Source: Roseateles oligotrophus (lineage in GTDB: Bacteria > Pseudomonadota > Gammaproteobacteria > Burkholderiales > Burkholderiaceae_C). Taken from it: a stretch of DNA of 64,000 nucleotides. The notes under the pieces are model-generated. The model was not told the DNA's origin. It did no database searches and worked only from the letters and a program-made list of their open reading frames with translations. Positions within the stretch are counted from its first letter, which is position 1. Every line of letters begins with the position of its first letter. Where the stretch lies: positions 248,001 through 312,000 of the forward strand of contig NZ_JACHLP010000007.1 of the NCBI RefSeq assembly GCF_014204525.1, in the 5' to 3' direction. Below, piece by piece: positions 17,187 to 26,132 of this stretch. A program made the translations under genes and the position numbers.

Positions 17187-18808
17187 CACCGTGTGGCCCC
17201 CACCGTGGATGCTTCCACCGTCATCAAGGTCGCTGATGCGGACTGCCTCGCTGCGTTTCTCGCCTTGCGAACTAGATGCCGCGCCAGGCCCGCGAACACC
17301 GCCCCCAGGGCGAGCATGGCGAGGTCGAACCCCGCCATCACCCAGTCGCCCTGCGGCAGCGACGCACCCAGGTGGCGGTGGGTGGTCAGCGCATTGAGTA
17401 CCGGCAGCAGGCCAAATGCCAGCGCCGCCACTGTCGCTTGCTCGCTCCAGGCGCGCGCCACCGGGCGCAGCGCCGCGTGCAGCAGCAGCGCGGCCCAGAC
17501 GAAGAAGAGCACATGTGCTTCCCACGCCGCCCGATCAGACAGGGTCAGCGGCAGCAGCCGGTTGGCCCAGAAATACGCCGCAATACCCACGGGCAGGCCG
17601 ATGATGCCGCCCACATTGAGCCGCTCCACCAACCACAGCCCGCCATGCACGCGCCCCGCCTTGGCTGCGCGCTGCCGGCGCTTGACGGCCCACAGCACCA
17701 GGCCGGTGGCGATCATGGCGGCCCCCATCAGGCCCGAAAGCACGTACAGCCCGCGCAGCAACGGCCCTGCATACAGCCCCTCGTGCAAACCCAGCAGCAC
17801 GTCGCGCACCGCTTTCGGTGTCGAGCCCACGGCCGGCAGCACATGCAGCAGTGCGCCGTTCGTGCCGTCGAACACCAGGGTTTCGCCGCTGCTCAGCGGG
17901 GACAGGTCTTCTCTGGCGCGCAGCACAACCCGTGCGTTCGCGTCGCCGGGGTAACGGATGTCGATGCGGCTGAGTTTGCCCGCGCCCCAGCGTGCTTCAG
18001 CAAGCGCCAGCATGGGCTGCAAGGGCGCCAGCGGTGCGGGTCGGCCCGCGCGCTCCAGATGCAGGCCACCTTCGAACGTTTCGTTGAAGAACACCTCGCG
18101 CCCGCTCTTGCCGGTGGCGGCATCCGGTGCATAGTGGGCCGAGACCACCAGCGGCAGGTAGACGAACATCATGAACACCAGCCCGGACCAGGTGATCATG
18201 AGTTGGAAGGGCAGCGTCAGCACGCTCATCACGTTGTGTGCGTCCAGCCACGAGCGCTGCCCCTTGCCCGGCCGGAAGGTGAAGAAGTCGGCAAAGATCT
18301 TCTTGTGCACCACGATGCCGGTGATCAGCGCCACCAGCATGAACATCGCCGCCACACCTACCAGCCAGTCGCTCACGGCGCGCGGCAGGTAGTGCAGTTG
18401 CCAGTGCATTTGGTAGAGAAACTGCCCGCCGCCGGTGGCGCGTGCGCCGAGCGAGGCAAGCGGCGCCCCCGTGGCTGCGTCCAGTTCCAGATCGCCATCG
18501 GCCTGCGGGCCTTTGCCCGCCTGCCAGAAGATGGAGAGGTGCAAGGCTTCGCGCCCGGTTGGCAGGCCGATGAACCAGCGATCGGCCTGCGGTGCTCGCT
18601 GTGCGAGCGAGGCGAGCGCCTTTTCTGCGGCCGGTGCCGGTTCCTCCGCCTGGGCGACCAGGGGCAGTTCGGGCTGCATCCAGCGGTCGATCTCGGTGTC
18701 CAGATAGCCCGCCGTGCCGGTGACGAACATGAAATACAGCACCCAACCCAGCAGCAAGCCGGCCCAGGTGTGCAGCCAGGCCATCGAGGCGCGGAAGGTT
18801 TCCTTCAT
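17186..18808 (-). CDS. PepSY-associated membrane protein 1 (probable ferric-siderophore reductase type)
   Basis: A 540-residue inner-membrane protein. Helix 1 (about 9-30, MAWLHTWAGLLLGWVLYF) opens the fold, a periplasmic PepSY-like region follows, and several more helices lie at about 195-215, 240-270, 350-370 and 400-500. Repeated His in membrane context (LHTW, MHWQLHYLP, DAHNVMS) are typical. Some relatives (FoxB, FpvG type) reduce ferric siderophores in the periplasm; that role is inferred here. The start at 18808 gives the canonical N-terminus; a longer frame upstream lacks similarity. Confidence 0.88.
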   Translation of the reverse strand: MKETFRASMAWLHTWAGLLLGWVLYFMFVTGTAGYLDTEIDRWMQPELPLVAQAEEPAPAAEKALASLAQRAPQADRWFIGLPTGREALHLSIFWQAGKGPQADGDLELDAATGAPLASLGARATGGGQFLYQMHWQLHYLPRAVSDWLVGVAAMFMLVALITGIVVHKKIFADFFTFRPGKGQRSWLDAHNVMSVLTLPFQLMITWSGLVFMMFVYLPLVVSAHYAPDAATGKSGREVFFNETFEGGLHLERAGRPAPLAPLQPMLALAEARWGAGKLSRIDIRYPGDANARVVLRAREDLSPLSSGETLVFDGTNGALLHVLPAVGSTPKAVRDVLLGLHEGLYAGPLLRGLYVLSGLMGAAMIATGLVLWAVKRRQRAAKAGRVHGGLWLVERLNVGGIIGLPVGIAAYFWANRLLPLTLSDRAAWEAHVLFFVWAALLLHAALRPVARAWSEQATVAALAFGLLPVLNALTTHRHLGASLPQGDWVMAGFDLAMLALGAVFAGLARHLVRKARNAARQSASATLMTVEASTVGATR

Positions 18809-18857
18809 GGTGCTGCCCTCAAAAGTCGTTCGCCGGGCCGCCCCAAGAACGACGGTA

Positions 18858-18885
18858 CCCCCTCGGGGGGCCTGGCAAAGCCAGG
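18858..18885. repeat. Paired GC-rich hairpins between DUF3649 and PepSY genes
   Basis: CCCCC-TC-GGGGG (18858-18869) is followed at once by the perfect hairpin CCTGGC-AAA-GCCAGG (18871-18885). Such C-run/G-run pairs are frequent in intergenic DNA of Comamonadaceae and relatives. No T-run follows, so it may stabilise or attenuate the transcript rather than end it. Confidence 0.6.
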
Positions 18886-18896
18886 GTTGGGGGCGC

Positions 18897-19181
18897 TCAT
18901 GTCGCCACCCAGGCCGCTGCCCCGGCCAGCACCAACGCACCCAGCATGCCAAGGCAGGCGAGGCGGGCACTCTTCGCCGCGAAGGCCCACATCACCGCCG
19001 CCGCGTAGAGCGGAAACGCCGCCAGCATACCCGTGAGCACGCCATCGGCGCGCGACAGCGGCAGGGCTCCGGCCAGGTCGATGGCGGTGAGCACGGTCAG
19101 CGCGTAGCCGCCCAGGACGGCGCAGGCCACTCGGGCGAGGACGGGCAGGGCAGAGGCGAGTGAAAGCGGCGGATGACGCAT
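18897..19181 (-). CDS. DUF3649-type small membrane protein
   Basis: A 94-residue protein with three hydrophobic segments (about 10-34, 49-65 and 70-92). The stretch LPLSRADGVLTGMLAAFPLYAA is characteristic of DUF3649 proteins, which precede PepSY and DUF3325 genes in iron loci. It is the first gene of the probable run DUF3649-PepSY-DUF3325-tonB-exbB-exbD. Biochemical role unknown. Confidence 0.82.
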   Translation of the reverse strand: MRHPPLSLASALPVLARVACAVLGGYALTVLTAIDLAGALPLSRADGVLTGMLAAFPLYAAAVMWAFAAKSARLACLGMLGALVLAGAAAWVAT

Positions 19182-19213
19182 CGATTGTTGTTCTTCGAGA
19201 ATCAGGTAATTGC

Positions 19214-19232
19214 AAATGAGTCTTACTCTTTC
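19214..19232 (-). promoter_or_regulatory. Weak candidate Fur box upstream of the DUF3649-tonB operon
   Basis: Plus-strand AAATGAGTCTTACTCTTTC stands about 33 bp before the DUF3649 ATG at the head of the tonB operon. It keeps the AAATGAG half of the Fur consensus, but the second half is poor. Position is right, match is modest. The rest of the 454-bp gap up to receptor 2 holds only the vapC tail relic listed next. Confidence 0.35.
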
Positions 19233-19563
19233 TATAGACGCACGACGGCCGAAAATGTGCAGTCCTTTGGTGGGTTTTCTCTACCCGTTCAACCCCGCCA
19301 TTGGCCGCGCTTCGACCATGACCATCCCCTGCCAGCGAGAGACGAACGCGGCGGCTGGGCAGATGCGGGGCCGAAGTCAACGCCCGGTGCTGGCGGCGGG
19401 TGAAGGGGATCGAAGTAAGGGAAACCTGTACGCGGCGCGGCCGCGCACAGGGCTCTCACTTGCTATGACACGCGAGATCGGAAAAAGGACACCGCGCGCG
19501 CGTGTGAAAGCGTAGAAGTGCCCTGTGCTGTGTGCCATCGCCCGTACACCAGCGGCTCACCGC

Positions 19564-19630
19564 AGCGTTCCTTTCGCTACCCCGAGGCCGTGCCGGCCTG
19601 GGTTGGGAGGACTGGGTGGCTCGTGCAACG
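19564..19630 (+). pseudogene. Possible vapC 3-prime relic
   Basis: In one plus-strand frame the DNA reads AGLGWEDWVARA, close to the end of the intact VapC at 35283-35711 (PGLHWEDWMATG). A neighbouring frame upstream reads RSVPFA, like the VapC stretch NVRHF, which implies a frameshift. Nothing else of vapBC is left. It lies just beyond the receptor 2 stop, the same kind of place (between receptor cassettes) as the intact pair. Confidence 0.45.
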
Positions 19631-19635
19631 CCTCG

Positions 19636-22170
19636 TCAGAATCGGTACTTGGCGCTGAGTACTGCCGTCCGCTTCTGGCCGTACAAGCACTGATTGCCGC
19701 CGCCGACCGATTCGAAGCAGGCGGCCACTTGCTCCTTGTTCGTCAGGTTGCTTATGTTGAGCGCCAGGCGCCATGGGCCCGTGTCGTAGTGCAGGGCAGC
19801 ATCAAGCAACGCAAACGACGGATTGCGAGAACTGTTCGCGGCATCGTTGTACGTGGCGCCGACATGCCGCACACCAATGCCGATGCCAAGACCACGCCAA
19901 TCACTGGTCTGAACCTTGTAGTTCAGCCAGGCCGACGCCGTTTGCTTGGGTGTCGATGTCGGAACCTTCCCGAGATCAACGTCGTTGCTCTTGATGACTT
20001 TAACATCGTTGTACGTGTAGTTCGCGATCAGGTCTAAACCCCTGGTGATGGCTGTTTTCGCCTCCAGTTCAAGTCCCCGCGATCGCACTGCCCCCTTCTG
20101 AATCTGGTAGTCTGGATTCGCGGTGTCGATGGTCAGCACGTTGTCCTTGCGCAAATCGAACAACGCGGCGGTGTAAAGGCTGCGACCGTTGTCGGGCGTG
20201 AACTTGACGCCCACCTCATATAGTTTCCCCTGGGTCGGCTTGAAGGCATTGCTGTTGGCATCGCGACCAATGGTCGGCAGGAAGGATTCGGCGTAGCTGA
20301 AGTACGGGGTCCAACCGGATTCGGTCAGGTAGTTGATACCGACACGACCGGTGAATTTTTTGTCCTTCTGCTCAATCGAGGTTCCAGCCATGTGGTCGAG
20401 GGTTTTTACAGTGGTCCAATCCATGCGCCCACCCAGCGTGACCAACCAGTTTCGGGTCAAGCGCATCTGATCCTGCGCATACAGGCCCAGTTGGCTCAGG
20501 CGTTGCCCTGAATCGTCGAAATCGGCTGTTGGGGACACCGATACGGTCTGGCCGTAGATCGGATTGAGGACGTCCAGCGTTCCCACTTCGCCAGTGAAGG
20601 TGAGGTTGCTCGTCTTCTGGCGTTCGGCGTCCAGGCCGAACAGGAGCTTGTGTTCGATATCCCCAGTCTTGATCGCACCTTCGACTTGCGTATCGATGGC
20701 GACCTGCTTGTTGTTCTCCTTGAAGACACGAACTCGGCGCTCCAGCGTACGGCCATCGTCGGCCAAACTGCGCGATGTGATGCGGCGATAGGTGACGTCT
20801 ACATCCGACAGGCGCGTGTTCTGGCGCACGGTCCAGGCGTCATTCAATCTGTGCTCGAACAGGTAGCCAATGGCCGCCTGATCATGGTCAAAGCCAGTGA
20901 ACTTTGGCTCTCCCACCAGAATGGACGAGGACATACGAGTGGATGCGCCTGGTGGGGTGTAAGCAAACGCAAACCCGTCGTTTCGATCGCGCAAGAACTC
21001 GGACATGATGGTCAGCGATGTATCTTTGGACAGGGTCCAGGTCAGCGAAGGTGCCAGGTACAGACGGGTGTCAGACACCTGGTCACCGTTGATGTACCTG
21101 TCCTGTGTGTCTGCCGTCAATCCAAGGCCAACCACCCGATACAGAACCTTGCCCTGCTCGTCCAAGGAGCCACCGATGTCTGCGGCGACCTGCTGTCGGT
21201 TTCGGCTGCCGAGTTGTATTTCCACCTCGCGTGGCGCATCGGCCCGGGGCCGTTTGCTGACACGATTCACGATACCCCCTGCATCCCCCTTTCCGTACAG
21301 CACGGATGCGGGGCCACGCAGCACTTCAATGCGCTCCAGGCCGTAGGGTTCGCTGCGCTGGTTCGCGAACGCGTTGGCATCGGTGTTCATCCGCAGACCA
21401 TCCTGATAGAGCGATGTGCCGAAGCCTGAGAATCCGCGTAGGTTGAGCCAGTCATCCTGTCCACGTGTGTCTGCTCCGTAAACCTGGCTCACAACTCCCG
21501 GGACATAGCGCAGTGCCTCCATGACGGAAAGAGCGCCTCGGTCTTCCATCTCCTGTCTGCCAAGGACGGAAATCGACTGCGGCGTCTCGACGATCGGCGT
21601 ATCGGTCTTGGTGCCTGTAGCGCTGCGCTTGGCGACATACCCCGCCACCGGCGCGGTCGCCGTCTCCAATTCTGCCCCTGCCTTCACCGTCACCACCGGC
21701 AACACCGCCTCAACCGCGGGGCGCGGAGGGCTTGCTGGTGCCGGCTCCGCAGCTTGCCGCAACGCATAACTGCCATTTGCCTGCCGCACAGCCTCCAGCC
21801 CGGTGCCGGCAAGCAGGGCCTTGATGGCTGCCTCGGCGGTGTAGGTGCCGTTCAAGCCCGGGCTGTTGCGGCCTTGCACCAGGTCCGAGGCGCCAGCCAG
21901 CAGCACCCCCGAGGCGCCTGCAAACCTGGACAACACCGTGCCCAGCGGTCCGGCGGGAATGTCGTAGCGCTTCGGCGCTGCTTCGGCCGAAGATGACGCC
22001 GTGCCGGTGCCTTGCGCATAGGCCACGGTGCTCCAGCCGGACGCCATCAGCGTGCCGCCCATGAGCGCAAGGTGCACGGCCAGTACCAGGGGTGTGGGCC
22101 GGTGGTGGGTCGAATGTGTGGCTTTGGGTGTGGCGGCCCTGCGGCGGGCGTGGATGGCGCGTTTCGTCAT
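19636..22170 (-). CDS. TonB-dependent ferric-siderophore receptor 2, with STN domain and no adjacent fecIR
   Basis: An 844-residue outer-membrane receptor. Signal peptide to about 52; STN domain about 66-140 (YDIPAGPLGTVLSRFAG, then LLAGTGLEAV); TonB-box-like EAVLPVVTV at 154-162; plug with ETPQSISVLGR and VLRGPASVLYGKGDAGG; barrel ending AKYRF. Two Cys near the C-terminus (VAACFESVGGGNQCLYG) could pair in a surface loop, unlike receptors 1, 3 and 5. Although it has a signalling domain, a RES/Xre toxin-antitoxin pair takes the place where fecR and fecI stand in the other cassettes. Confidence 0.93.
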   Translation of the reverse strand: MTKRAIHARRRAATPKATHSTHHRPTPLVLAVHLALMGGTLMASGWSTVAYAQGTGTASSSAEAAPKRYDIPAGPLGTVLSRFAGASGVLLAGASDLVQGRNSPGLNGTYTAEAAIKALLAGTGLEAVRQANGSYALRQAAEPAPASPPRPAVEAVLPVVTVKAGAELETATAPVAGYVAKRSATGTKTDTPIVETPQSISVLGRQEMEDRGALSVMEALRYVPGVVSQVYGADTRGQDDWLNLRGFSGFGTSLYQDGLRMNTDANAFANQRSEPYGLERIEVLRGPASVLYGKGDAGGIVNRVSKRPRADAPREVEIQLGSRNRQQVAADIGGSLDEQGKVLYRVVGLGLTADTQDRYINGDQVSDTRLYLAPSLTWTLSKDTSLTIMSEFLRDRNDGFAFAYTPPGASTRMSSSILVGEPKFTGFDHDQAAIGYLFEHRLNDAWTVRQNTRLSDVDVTYRRITSRSLADDGRTLERRVRVFKENNKQVAIDTQVEGAIKTGDIEHKLLFGLDAERQKTSNLTFTGEVGTLDVLNPIYGQTVSVSPTADFDDSGQRLSQLGLYAQDQMRLTRNWLVTLGGRMDWTTVKTLDHMAGTSIEQKDKKFTGRVGINYLTESGWTPYFSYAESFLPTIGRDANSNAFKPTQGKLYEVGVKFTPDNGRSLYTAALFDLRKDNVLTIDTANPDYQIQKGAVRSRGLELEAKTAITRGLDLIANYTYNDVKVIKSNDVDLGKVPTSTPKQTASAWLNYKVQTSDWRGLGIGIGVRHVGATYNDAANSSRNPSFALLDAALHYDTGPWRLALNISNLTNKEQVAACFESVGGGNQCLYGQKRTAVLSAKYRF

Positions 22171-22255
22171 GCTTCGTCTTCCTGGACAAGGGGTTGATCA
22201 GCGAAATCAAGCTGCCCCTTCGCGCCAACCCAGCGGAGGACTGGACGATTGGGAA

Positions 22256-22299
22256 GCCTCTCATCCGGTTAATCGAATGAGAGGCCCAAAAGCGGAACC
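22256..22299 (-). promoter_or_regulatory. Hairpin plus shared receptor-start element before receptor 2
   Basis: Perfect 9-bp arms GCCTCTCAT (22256-22264) and ATGAGAGGC (22277-22285) are followed directly by CCAAAAGCGGAACC (22286-22299), the same A-run element as before receptors 1, 3, 4 and 5. The hairpin may end the RES/Xre transcript, though no T-run is seen; the element may be the start of receptor 2 transcription. Confidence 0.4.
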
Positions 22300-22390
22300 G
22301 GTTGTGGTTTGGTGCCCAAAAGACACCGAAGTGACCAGCCGGCTGACGATCGTCAACAGCTCTGCGCCTTGCCAGCCAGTGCGTTCCAGC

Positions 22391-22921
22391 CTATCGCGGC
22401 GGCGCGATCTTCGGCAACGCACCGTCCGGGTCGTAGACGCGCAACTGGTCGGCAGGCCGGTCCGAACTCCGGTAGACCGCCAGACTGATGCCGCCGGGAT
22501 GTGCCTGCGATGGAAAAAGGATCCCGTCCAGGCCCTCGGCGACCGCATCGTCGGCCATGTACCAAGTGGGAGGCTCGACCGACTTGCCGAAGCACTCGGC
22601 CCGCCAGTCCACCGCGAAATCTGCCCACAACGCCGGCCACCGCTTCGGGTCGAAGCCGTTGCGCAGGTCGGCCACCCTCAACCCACGGACGAAAAAGGTG
22701 CAGATCGTTCCCGGCCGCAGCCAGGGGATGTCCTGCTTGTATTCGGCCAAGGCGGTGGCTTCATTCAGCGCCAGATAGAGCGCCTCCTGCCCCGGCCGGT
22801 TGAAGCGGCCGCCCTGACGCGCCGCTCCCATTCCGGACAGCGGAGTGCCCGCGTAAGCGGGCGAGATGACGCGGTAGCAGACTTCGTCTTTGCTCTCGCC
22901 AAGGGTGATGCTCGGGATCAT
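22391..22921 (-). CDS. RES-domain toxin
   Basis: A 176-residue RES-family toxin. RES toxins deplete NAD+ in the cell. The RES fold is complete: YRVISPAYAGTPLSG with the conserved Arg, GGRFNRPGQEALYLA, the Glu in ATALAEYKQ, and a late YRSSDRP. It overlaps the antitoxin gene by 4 bases, antitoxin first, as in Xre-RES (MbcTA-like) pairs. It occupies the gap between receptor 2 and receptor 3 and may stabilise this part of the ICE. Confidence 0.92.
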   Translation of the reverse strand: MIPSITLGESKDEVCYRVISPAYAGTPLSGMGAARQGGRFNRPGQEALYLALNEATALAEYKQDIPWLRPGTICTFFVRGLRVADLRNGFDPKRWPALWADFAVDWRAECFGKSVEPPTWYMADDAVAEGLDGILFPSQAHPGGISLAVYRSSDRPADQLRVYDPDGALPKIAPPR

Positions 22922-23289
22922 CCCGCCGCGCCGCCCGCCAGCGACTCCAGATAGGCGATGACCGCATCGGCCCGTCCGTCCTGGATCAGCGCATCGGCCG
23001 TTTTGTAGCCGAAGACGCGCAGCGGCTCGTTGCGCAACAGGAAAGCCGCGCGGTTTTCATCGCCGGTCATCTCGGTGGCCACGGCCAGCGCCCGTACCAT
23101 GTCCTGCAGGTACTTTTGCAACTGCGGCGCATGCGGCCTGGCGGTCGGCGTGTTGCGATGCACGTGGGCGCGCTCGGCCAGTTCCTGGACCTTGAAGCCA
23201 AAGCAATCCCCGATCCGGGCCGGCGACAGGTAGGGCGTGTCCGGCTCGCGGAACTGCTCGGCAAAGGGCTGTTGCAGTACGGTGCTCAT
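22918..23289 (-). CDS. Xre/MbcA/ParS-type antitoxin
   Basis: A 123-residue partner of the RES toxin. The N-terminal part resembles a helix-turn-helix (CFGFKVQELAERAHVHRNT) and the C-terminal toxin-binding part (about 75-120) has AFLLRNEPLRVFGYKTADALI. It should neutralise the toxin and repress its own promoter. The ATG at 23289 (MSTVLQQ) is chosen because a longer frame up to 23391 has no similarity. The 237-bp gap up to receptor 3 holds no further gene. Confidence 0.9.
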   Translation of the reverse strand: MSTVLQQPFAEQFREPDTPYLSPARIGDCFGFKVQELAERAHVHRNTPTARPHAPQLQKYLQDMVRALAVATEMTGDENRAAFLLRNEPLRVFGYKTADALIQDGRADAVIAYLESLAGGAAG

Positions 23290-23526
23290 GGCGCAACTCC
23301 ATGCAGTGAAGATGCACTTATTTTGCACTGCATGTGCTCTGTTAGCAACCATGGGCTTGCGCTGGACAAGGAGGCCGCCCCGCTCACCCACAACTCCTGC
23401 GGGTCCGCCTGCGCGGCGGGCTTGCGGGTAGAAGAGTGGGCGAGGGTGGCGGACATCTGAGCTGAACGTGCCCCGGGGCGCGCCGGAGAAATGGACCAGA
23501 GGCGCGCGCGAGCCGGGGAGTTGAGG

Positions 23527-26103
23527 TCAGAAGCGATAGCTGGTCGTGGCGATAACCGTTCGCCGAGCCCCCGGATAGTAGGCGTAGTTCGAATAGACCG
23601 TCCCGTAGTCCTTGTCGAACAGGTTACTCACGTTGAGTGCCAGTCGCCATGGCCCCGTGGTGTAGTGAAGCGACGCATCGACCAGGGTGTAGGCCGGGCT
23701 CTTGATGGTATTGGCCTGGTCGGCATAGCGGCTACCAACGTGGCGCACGCCCAGGCCCACGCCCAATCCACGCAAGTCACCGCCCTGCTGCGTGTAGTCG
23801 ATCCAGGCGGATGCCATGTGCCTCGGTACGATCACCGGATGCTTGCCGGCGAATCCATCATTGTCGCGGGTGATCTTGACGTCATTGAAGGTGTACTGCG
23901 CCGTCAGATCGAGGCCGCGCGTCAGGCTGAGCTTGGCTTCCAGTTCGACGCCGCGTGAGCGCACTTCGCCGATTGCAAGCTGCTCGTCGGGATTGTCAGG
24001 GTCTGTCGTCGGTACGTTGGTCTTGGTGAGGTCGAAGAGCGCCAGTGTCCACAGTTGTCGCGTACCGGGGGGTTGGTACTTGATGCCAAGCTCATACTGC
24101 TTGCCCCGTGTGGGTTCAAACGGACGGCCATCGGCACTCTGGCCGAGTTGGGGAAGAAACGACTCCGTGTAGCTCAGATAGGGCGCCACGCCGCTCGCAA
24201 AGAGGTAGTTCACTCCGGCCCGCATGGAAAGCGCTTCGTCGTCGGCCTTGGACGTCTCGCTGAATCGTCGATCAAGGCTGTCCGTCTTGGCCTTGTCCCA
24301 CCGGCCGCCGAGCGAGAGGACCCAGTTGTCGAACTTGACCTGATCCTGGACGTAGATGCCGAGCTGGCGCTGCTTGTCGTCGAAGCTGCGGAACAGCGTG
24401 GTCGGGGTCGTGACGGCCTGCCCGTACTGGCCTGCTGGAGGCAGGTTGATATTGAGAACCGGCGCATTCCAGCTGCGGTAGCGCACCAGATCGAAATCGA
24501 TGTCCATGTAATCGATGCCGCTCAGCAGTGTGTGCTGCCAGGGGCCGGTTGCAAAGTGCCCCGTCAACTGCGTATCGACGGCCGTGTAGCGGATGTTCTG
24601 GTGCAGCACGTTGGCTGCGCGGGCAATTTCACCGGTATCCGCGTCCCTGCTGTAACCCCAGACTCCCTTCACATCCAATCGATTTTCGGCCGTGCGCAGG
24701 TTCTGTCGGACGCTCCAGGTGGAGTTGAAGCGATGTGAAAACTGATAACCAACGTTCCACTGGCGCTGATCGTGCCTGTCGAAGCTGGGTTCGCTGGAAA
24801 GCAGGCCGGTCCTGCGCCAATTGGAGTCGAGAAACTCGACATTGCCGACCGGACTCTTCAGCTCCTGGAATTCGCTCAGCAAGACGAATGTCGTATCTAC
24901 CGAGGGGGTCCAGGAAAAGGACGGTGCGATGTAGTTGCGCTTGGTCTCGCGGCGATCAAGCCCGGGGTACTTGGCCAGTTCCCCAGCTTCGCTGCCGACG
25001 GCGACAATGCGATATCCAAGGCGTTGATCGTCGTCGATCGATCCGCCGACATCTGCCGCCAACTGCTTGCGGGAAAAGTTACCGAACCGGACTTGAATCT
25101 CCCGAGGGGCATCAGCCTGTGGTGTCTTTCTCACACTGTTGACGATACCGCCCGCCTCGGCCTGCCCATACATGAGCGATGCGGGACCGCGCAACACCTC
25201 GATGCGCTCCAGGCCGAACGGTTCGAATTTGTGCGTCAGGAAGCTGTAGCCCGGCGTTCTCAGCCCGTCGAGATACTGGTAGGCGTAGGGATCGTCGAAA
25301 CCTCTCAGGGTGAGCCATCCGAACTCTGTGTTGTCATGACCATACGCTTCCGCCTGCACGCCGGCGACGTAGCGCATGGCCTCGGCCGCGGTGGATGTTC
25401 CCCTTGCGTCGAGTTCGTCGCGGCCGAGGATGGACAGGGATTGTGGTGTTTCGATTAGCGGCGTATCGGTCTTGGTCGCCGTCGCGCTGCGCTTGGCCAC
25501 ATAGCCCGCCACCGGCCCGGTAACCGTTTCCTGCTCCGCTCCCGCCCTCACCGTTACCACCGGCAACACCGCCTCCTTGAGCGGTGCAGCGGCCTCAGGT
25601 TTGGGCGGCGGCGGGGGGCGTTTCACCAGCAGCCAGCCGCCGTTGTGCTGCCGCACGGCCTCCAGCCCGGTGTCGGCCAGCAGCGCGCGCAGGGCGGTGG
25701 TGGGGGTGTGGCGCCCGCTCACGCCCGGGGTTTGCAGGCCGTTGGTCTGCTCGGTGGAGAAGGACAGCAAGATGCCCGCTTCCAGCCCCAGGCGCTTGAG
25801 CGCCGTGGTGAGCGGGCCGGGCGGGATGTCGTAGGTGCGGGCCGCCTCTTGCGCCGAAATTTCTTGCGGTTGGGTGGGCTGCGGGCTGGTTTGCTGGGCC
25901 AGGGTGGGCTGTGCGGCCAGGGCCATGCCCATGCCCCACACGGCGTGCGCTACGGCGCGGGCCAAAGCGGTGGGAACTGGGGCGGTATGTTTGGGGCTGT
26001 TTGCCGAAGCCGGCGCGTGGCGGGCGGCGGATAGGGTGTGTCGGTCGGTGCGACCCATGGTGTGGTTCTCCGGGATGGTTGAAGACAGCGTGCTTGTCTT
26101 CAT
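23527..26103 (-). CDS. TonB-dependent ferric-siderophore receptor 3, with STN domain
   Basis: An 858-residue receptor with a long N-terminal signal region (cleavage near 70, LAQ). STN domain about 88-162 (YDIPPGPLTTALKRLG); TonB-box-like EAVLPVVTV at 177-185; plug with ETPQSLSILGR and VLRGPASLMYGQAEAGG; barrel ending in TTSYRF. A Pro-rich joint (RPPPPPKPE) separates the STN domain from the TonB box. An internal start MGRTDRHT at 26058 is equally plausible and gives a more normal signal peptide. fecR2 and fecI2 lie just upstream and should control it. Confidence 0.92.
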   Translation of the reverse strand: MKTSTLSSTIPENHTMGRTDRHTLSAARHAPASANSPKHTAPVPTALARAVAHAVWGMGMALAAQPTLAQQTSPQPTQPQEISAQEAARTYDIPPGPLTTALKRLGLEAGILLSFSTEQTNGLQTPGVSGRHTPTTALRALLADTGLEAVRQHNGGWLLVKRPPPPPKPEAAAPLKEAVLPVVTVRAGAEQETVTGPVAGYVAKRSATATKTDTPLIETPQSLSILGRDELDARGTSTAAEAMRYVAGVQAEAYGHDNTEFGWLTLRGFDDPYAYQYLDGLRTPGYSFLTHKFEPFGLERIEVLRGPASLMYGQAEAGGIVNSVRKTPQADAPREIQVRFGNFSRKQLAADVGGSIDDDQRLGYRIVAVGSEAGELAKYPGLDRRETKRNYIAPSFSWTPSVDTTFVLLSEFQELKSPVGNVEFLDSNWRRTGLLSSEPSFDRHDQRQWNVGYQFSHRFNSTWSVRQNLRTAENRLDVKGVWGYSRDADTGEIARAANVLHQNIRYTAVDTQLTGHFATGPWQHTLLSGIDYMDIDFDLVRYRSWNAPVLNINLPPAGQYGQAVTTPTTLFRSFDDKQRQLGIYVQDQVKFDNWVLSLGGRWDKAKTDSLDRRFSETSKADDEALSMRAGVNYLFASGVAPYLSYTESFLPQLGQSADGRPFEPTRGKQYELGIKYQPPGTRQLWTLALFDLTKTNVPTTDPDNPDEQLAIGEVRSRGVELEAKLSLTRGLDLTAQYTFNDVKITRDNDGFAGKHPVIVPRHMASAWIDYTQQGGDLRGLGVGLGVRHVGSRYADQANTIKSPAYTLVDASLHYTTGPWRLALNVSNLFDKDYGTVYSNYAYYPGARRTVIATTSYRF

Positions 26104-26116
26104 TGCCCCGCGAGAT

Positions 26117-26132
26117 GCGCAAAGGGATCACC
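26117..26132 (-). promoter_or_regulatory. Shared upstream element of receptor 3
   Basis: Plus-strand GCGCAAAGGGATCACC overlaps the fecR2 stop and lies about 14 bases from the receptor 3 ATG at 26103, or about 60 from the one at 26058. The latter distance fits the other cassettes better and slightly favours the internal start. Weakest of the five copies. Confidence 0.3.

Noticed and set aside
17276-19036. Long plus-strand frame opposite the PepSY gene
   Set aside because: The minus strand encodes a recognised membrane protein with proper start and coupling; the plus frame is Gln/His/Arg rich without any motif.
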